DNA from: Nitrospirota bacterium
GTDB lineage: Bacteria; Nitrospirota_A; Leptospirillia; Leptospirillales; Leptospirillaceae
Length of the DNA stretch: 12,170 bases
Reading direction: 5' to 3'
Assembly: GCA_021795275.1 (NCBI GenBank)
Contig: JAJYPO010000056.1
Span: forward strand, 1-12,170
Shown: piece after piece, positions 9,113-12,170 of the stretch
How positions within the stretch are numbered: position 1 is the first letter of the stretch
Layout of the letters: each line of letters begins with the position of its first letter
Program-made: the position numbers and the translations under genes
Notes under the pieces: model-generated
What the model was told of the DNA's origin: nothing
The model's database searches: none
What the model saw: the letters and a program-made list of their open reading frames with translations, nothing else

Positions 9113-10456
9113 TTATAACGATCCCGAATCCGACTCCGGAGCGCTCCCGGATGTCTTCGGATAACCCATGAAATCTCTTGCGGTTTCGATCAGCTTGGCC
9201 GCTGTTTTTGGCCCGAATTTCGGGAGTTTTGCGATGTCCTCGGCAACAGCATTGGCCACCTTTTCGACAGTATCAAAGCCTGCAGCCTTCAGGGCATCGG
9301 CCATGTTCCCACCCATTCCTGGAAGGTCTTCGAGAAGAATGATCGAGGGGCCTTCCGGTGCAATGCCTGTCTCGCCCTCATGTCCAACCTCGGCTGTCCG
9401 GGCGATCCGGTCGGCCTCATACTGCTGCTCGCTGAAGATATCGATTTTCCAGCCGGTCAGCTTGGCTGCAAGGCGAACATTCTGGCCTCTCCGTCCTATG
9501 GCCAGGGAAAGCTGCTGGTTGGCGACGACAACAGTGGCCACCTTTTCGAATTCCCCATCCCTTGTCGCAACCCGGAGGACCTTGGCAGGCGAAAGCGCCC
9601 GGGCGATAAATGTCCCCGGATCAGGGCTCCAGTCGATAATGTCGATCTTCTCCCCATGAATTTCCCGAACAATCGCCTGGACACGGGAACCCTTGACCCC
9701 GACACATGAACCGACAGGATCAACATTGGGATCCCGGGACAGGACGGCAACCTTGGCCCTTTCCCCCGGATCCCGGACTACGGCCTTGATTTCAATGATC
9801 CCTTCGCTGATCTCGGGAACTTCCTTTTCAAAAAGACGGGCCAGAAAATCGGGATGGGTCCGAGAAAGGATCAACTGGGGGCCGCGCGTTGTCGTCCTGA
9901 TGTCGAGAAGAAGAGCCTTGACCCGGTCTCCCCGATGGAAGGACTCTCTGGGGATCTGCTCCTTGAAGGGCAGGATCGCTTCCGTCTTTCCGAGGTCGAT
10001 GATGAAGTTTCTTTTTTCCTGGCCGATGTAGACTCCGGCGACCACATTTCCCTTTTTTCCGCCGAATTCCCTGGCCACCACCGACCATTCGGCCTCACGC
10101 ACTTTCTGGAAAATGACCTGCTTTGCTGCCTGGGCCGCAATGCGGCCGAAGTCATCAATTTCGAGAAAAGCGCCTATCTCGTCCCCGACTTCTGCTCCTG
10201 GATCGGACTCCATCGCCTCGGCAAGTGAAACCTCTTCCATGGGAGAAGAGACATTCTCTACGATCCGGCGGATGTGAAGGACCTGGATCTCTCCTGTTCT
10301 CGGATCAATTTCGACCTGGAAATTATCTCCGCCTCCATAACGCCTCCTTGCGGCGGTCAGGATGGCTGACTGCAGGGCTTCCAGAAGTGTTTCCTGGGGG
10401 ATGCCCTTCTCCCGGTGTAGCTGGTCAAGAACACTCAACAATTCCTGATTAACCAT
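9113..10456 (-). CDS. nusA: Transcription termination/antitermination factor NusA
   Basis: NusA binds RNA polymerase and nascent RNA, affecting pausing, termination and antitermination. The 447-residue protein shows the N-terminal polymerase-binding domain (1-125), an S1 domain (about 134-200), tandem KH domains (about 202-276 and 280-345, with [15 protein letters not shown] and [15 protein letters not shown]) and one C-terminal helix-hairpin-helix module (about 373-430). E. coli NusA has two such acidic repeats and B. subtilis none, so this is the one-repeat form. The ATG at 10456 (MVNQELL) has a GGGGAGAGG ribosome site; the frame stays open upstream to 10498 but without a start signal. The pair rimP-nusA is nearly universal; the 113-base gap holds no terminator. 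Confidence 0.97.
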   Translation of the reverse strand: MVNQELLSVLDQLHREKGIPQETLLEALQSAILTAARRRYGGGDNFQVEIDPRTGEIQVLHIRRIVENVSSPMEEVSLAEAMESDPGAEVGDEIGAFLEIDDFGRIAAQAAKQVIFQKVREAEWSVVAREFGGKKGNVVAGVYIGQEKRNFIIDLGKTEAILPFKEQIPRESFHRGDRVKALLLDIRTTTRGPQLILSRTHPDFLARLFEKEVPEISEGIIEIKAVVRDPGERAKVAVLSRDPNVDPVGSCVGVKGSRVQAIVREIHGEKIDIIDWSPDPGTFIARALSPAKVLRVATRDGEFEKVATVVVANQQLSLAIGRRGQNVRLAAKLTGWKIDIFSEQQYEADRIARTAEVGHEGETGIAPEGPSIILLEDLPGMGGNMADALKAAGFDTVEKVANAVAEDIAKLPKFGPKTAAKLIETARDFMGYPKTSGSAPESDSGSL

Positions 10457-10569
10457 TAACCTCTCCCCATCGGTCCTTGTCCTTCCGTCCGGCATCAAGA
10501 CCTGCCAAGCGGAAAAACCTACCTGCCGGCTTTATTTCTACACTGTACCACATGATGCCCGTCCTTCCC

Positions 10570-11091
10570 TCACGACCGTTTTGCCCCTTGGGCCGAAGTT
10601 AGGGGAACAGGCTTCCAGAATTCGGCTTGGACACTCCTGACATTCGAAAATCTGATCTGGATGGTCGAGGACTTCTTCCCGGCCTCCATCACCAGATCAA
10701 ATCCTTCCCCCGTCACCGTTCCGATTCGCCCTCTGACAACCTTTTGACCAGACATGGCTTCAACGAGTTTTACGCAAATCCACTTCCCCGCATTTCTTTC
10801 AAGGTCCCCCGGAATTTTCAATATCCGGTCAAGACCCGGAGAACTCACCTCGAGATGAAACCGTCCCGGAAAGGGATCCATGACGTCAAGCAGGACACTG
10901 ATCCGGCGACTGGCACTTTCAAGCTGGTCAAGCGTCACCCCCTCGGGACTTTCGATAAAAACCCGAAGAACACCACTGCTTTTCTTGGGTAGCACAAGAT
11001 CGTAGAGTGTCAGTCCCATTGAAACAAGGAGAAGGGATATCTCTTCGGTCAATCGCTCGTGGGAGGGGGGCAAAACGAGGTTATCTTCCAT
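10570..11091 (-). CDS. rimP: Ribosome maturation factor RimP
   Basis: RimP assists assembly of the 30S subunit head and central domain. The 173-residue protein has the N-terminal alpha/beta domain with GLTLYDLVLPKKSSGVLRVFIESPEGVTLDQ (26-56) and the characteristic LEVSSPGLDRILK (80-92), followed by an SH3-like C-terminal domain with RGRIGTVTGEGFDLVME (about 120-136) and a basic tail. The ATG at 11091 has AGGAG about 11 bases upstream. It is the first gene of the conserved translation block. A promoter may lie in the 72-base gap upstream (TTGTTT, 18 bases, TATTAA near 11107-11136), but the match is poor and I do not call it as a feature. A weak AT-rich GAAGAA/TTCTTC stem in the same gap is not a convincing terminator. 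Confidence 0.96.
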   Translation of the reverse strand: MEDNLVLPPSHERLTEEISLLLVSMGLTLYDLVLPKKSSGVLRVFIESPEGVTLDQLESASRRISVLLDVMDPFPGRFHLEVSSPGLDRILKIPGDLERNAGKWICVKLVEAMSGQKVVRGRIGTVTGEGFDLVMEAGKKSSTIQIRFSNVRSVQAEFWKPVPLTSAQGAKRS

Positions 11092-11163
11092 ATTCTACAG
11101 ATCTCCTTTAATAAATCAACCCCTCCCGGAAAAACAATCCAAGAAGAACATACGGGCCTTTCT

Positions 11164-11400
11164 TCAATGGGTTTCGACTGGGGTTCCCAGGGGTGGCTTG
11201 TCTGCATAAGGGACAAAGGAGTTCGCCCCACCTAGCTGACCCGGAAGGATGGAGGGAGCCGCCGGCACGTGGGCCGGAGAGGATCCCGTCATCCCGTGAG
11301 ACCCCTGGGAGCCCGACGTCCCGTTAGAGGAGTGACATCCTGTGGCCAGGAGTGAAAGACCAGCGATCATCATCAAAAACCCGTATCGGAATAAATTCAT
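11164..11400 (-). CDS. Small lipoprotein, function unknown
   Basis: The 78-residue product begins with a classical lipoprotein signal: MNLFRYG, a hydrophobic stretch, then LLATGC with the lipid-modified Cys at residue 22. The mature part is only 57 residues, rich in Ser, Gly, His and Pro, with no recognisable domain, so it is probably a short flexible envelope protein. The ATG at 11400 has AGGAG 8 bases upstream. An ATG at 11418 overlaps the stop of the preceding gene in an ATGA and would add six residues (MTGVRG); it lacks a ribosome site but could be used by coupling. The tight spacing makes an operon with the DUF4337-type gene very likely. I do not recognise a family. Confidence 0.78.
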   Translation of the reverse strand: MNLFRYGFLMMIAGLSLLATGCHSSNGTSGSQGSHGMTGSSPAHVPAAPSILPGQLGGANSFVPYADKPPLGTPVETH

Positions 11401-11414
11401 CCCTCGGACTCCTG

Positions 11415-12020
11415 TCATAAATGGAAGAACATAAGGAATCCGTTGACAAAAGCCAACGCCCCCACTCCTCCCAAACCCAGGCTGACAAACCAGAGGGAGT
11501 TTCTCCTGAGCATGACGGCCATCGAGGAGAGGACGATACTGATCTGAAAACAGACCACACTCAGGGCAAAAGCATGATGGTGGGCCAGAGATCTGTCTGA
11601 AAGAGCATTCATCCGGTCTCTTTCTTTCTCGAAGCCGATCGCCTGGGTTTTTATTTTTCCGACCTGTCCCTTATATTTGTCCACCAGCTTTTCCAGACGA
11701 GCCTTTTCGCTCTTGGGGAAATGGAGAAGCTCCACAAGGTGAACCTGGTTCTCGGACATATGAAGTTTTATCTTTTTGGCCTGATAGAAGGACCATTGGT
11801 CGGAAGCCTTCGCCTGAAAGAAAATGGCCGAATTTTTCAGCATGATCGCTTCCGAGGTCTTCTGTTCGGACTCAAGGTTCGACAAAGCGGCGAACACTGC
11901 CAAGATTGAGGTCGTGAGCGCGACCCTGATATTCCATTGGTCCCTTTTTTCTTCACGCTTTTCGATGGATTCGCTGAGCGACTCCATCAGTTCATGGGCT
12001 TCAAGTGATTCCTGACTCAT
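11415..12020 (-). CDS. DUF4337-type membrane protein
   Basis: This 201-residue protein has a charged N-terminal segment (residues 1-30, EKREEKRDQ), a first hydrophobic span (about 32-48), a long soluble middle with helical, coiled-coil-like composition (about 50-148), and two further spans at the C-terminus (about 150-171 and 175-199). The pattern RVALTTSILAVFAALSNLES ... DQWSFYQAKKIKLH is what I know from DUF4337 proteins, a family with no established function. The ATG at 12020 has GGGGAGG just upstream; an earlier ATG at 12041 has no ribosome site. The stop overlaps the alternative start of the lipoprotein gene, so the two are probably translated together. A role in the envelope is an inference from topology only. 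Confidence 0.82.
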   Translation of the reverse strand: MSQESLEAHELMESLSESIEKREEKRDQWNIRVALTTSILAVFAALSNLESEQKTSEAIMLKNSAIFFQAKASDQWSFYQAKKIKLHMSENQVHLVELLHFPKSEKARLEKLVDKYKGQVGKIKTQAIGFEKERDRMNALSDRSLAHHHAFALSVVCFQISIVLSSMAVMLRRNSLWFVSLGLGGVGALAFVNGFLMFFHL

Positions 12021-12042
12021 AACCTCCCCGTTCAAAATCATT

Positions 12043-12170
12043 TTACTCAGAAAACTGCGTCTTTCTGATCAAGAAGGAATCCCCTTCACCCTTTATCAAT
12101 TTAATCACAAAAGGACGAGAGATGTCATTGTTCATCTCATAGTTCGCTCCAGGGTATTGAGGCATGCAAC
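12043..12170 (-). CDS. 3' end of an unidentified gene (runs off window)
   Basis: The minus strand is open from the window edge to a TAA at 12043-12045, giving about 41 codons that end in SRPFVIKLIKGEGDSFLIRK and QFSE. The alternating hydrophobic/charged pattern suggests two beta strands at a C-terminus. It ends 22 bases before the chosen start of the DUF4337-type gene, which fits an operon. It is too short to assign to a family, and an open stretch of this length could occur by chance. Confidence 0.45.
   Translation of the reverse strand, partial: CMPQYPGANYEMNNDISRPFVIKLIKGEGDSFLIRKTQFSE

Overview
The window is almost entirely a bacterial translation and RNA-metabolism gene cluster, and every gene I can support lies on the minus strand. 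Read in the direction of transcription (right to left) the order is: 3' end of an unidentified gene, DUF4337-type membrane protein, small lipoprotein, rimP, nusA, infB, ylxP (DUF503), rbfA, truB, rpsO, pnp, a 40-residue single-span membrane protein, an M16 zinc peptidase, and the start of pdxJ. From rimP to the M16 peptidase this is close to the order I recall for Bacillus subtilis (rimP-nusA-ylxR-ylxQ-infB-ylxP-rbfA-truB-ribC-rpsO-pnpA-ylxY-mlpA). Here ylxR, ylxQ and ribC/ribF are missing, and a tiny membrane protein takes the ylxY position.

The genome is moderately GC-rich with many GTG/TTG starts. A lipobox protein and the DXP-type vitamin B6 enzyme PdxJ suggest a Gram-negative bacterium. 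The overall protein flavour would fit Nitrospirota (for example Leptospirillum), but that is an impression and not a demonstrated assignment.

Layout: (1) 11164-12170 holds three tightly packed accessory genes with no recognised pathway. (2) 4503-11091 is the rimP-to-rpsO block with short gaps or overlaps, including two GTGA stop/start overlaps; it makes the ribosome maturation factors RimP and RbfA, transcription factor NusA, initiation factor IF2, pseudouridine synthase TruB and ribosomal protein S15. (3) 4362-4502, between rpsO and pnp, carries a nested stem structure built on an 11-bp perfect inverted repeat, next to a TATAAT box; this looks like a processing or attenuation site for polynucleotide phosphorylase. 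(4) 1834-2168 looks like an independent unit: near-consensus promoter, perfect Shine-Dalgarno, 40-residue membrane protein and a clean intrinsic terminator. (5) 1-1806 is a second transcript with a hairpin-rich leader, the M16 peptidase and pdxJ.

Most of the window is conserved housekeeping. I see no defence system, mobile element, CRISPR array, tRNA or rRNA. The parts worth a second look are the orphan 40-residue protein, the structured rpsO-pnp spacer, the leader with alternative hairpins before the peptidase, and the uncharacterised pair upstream of rimP.
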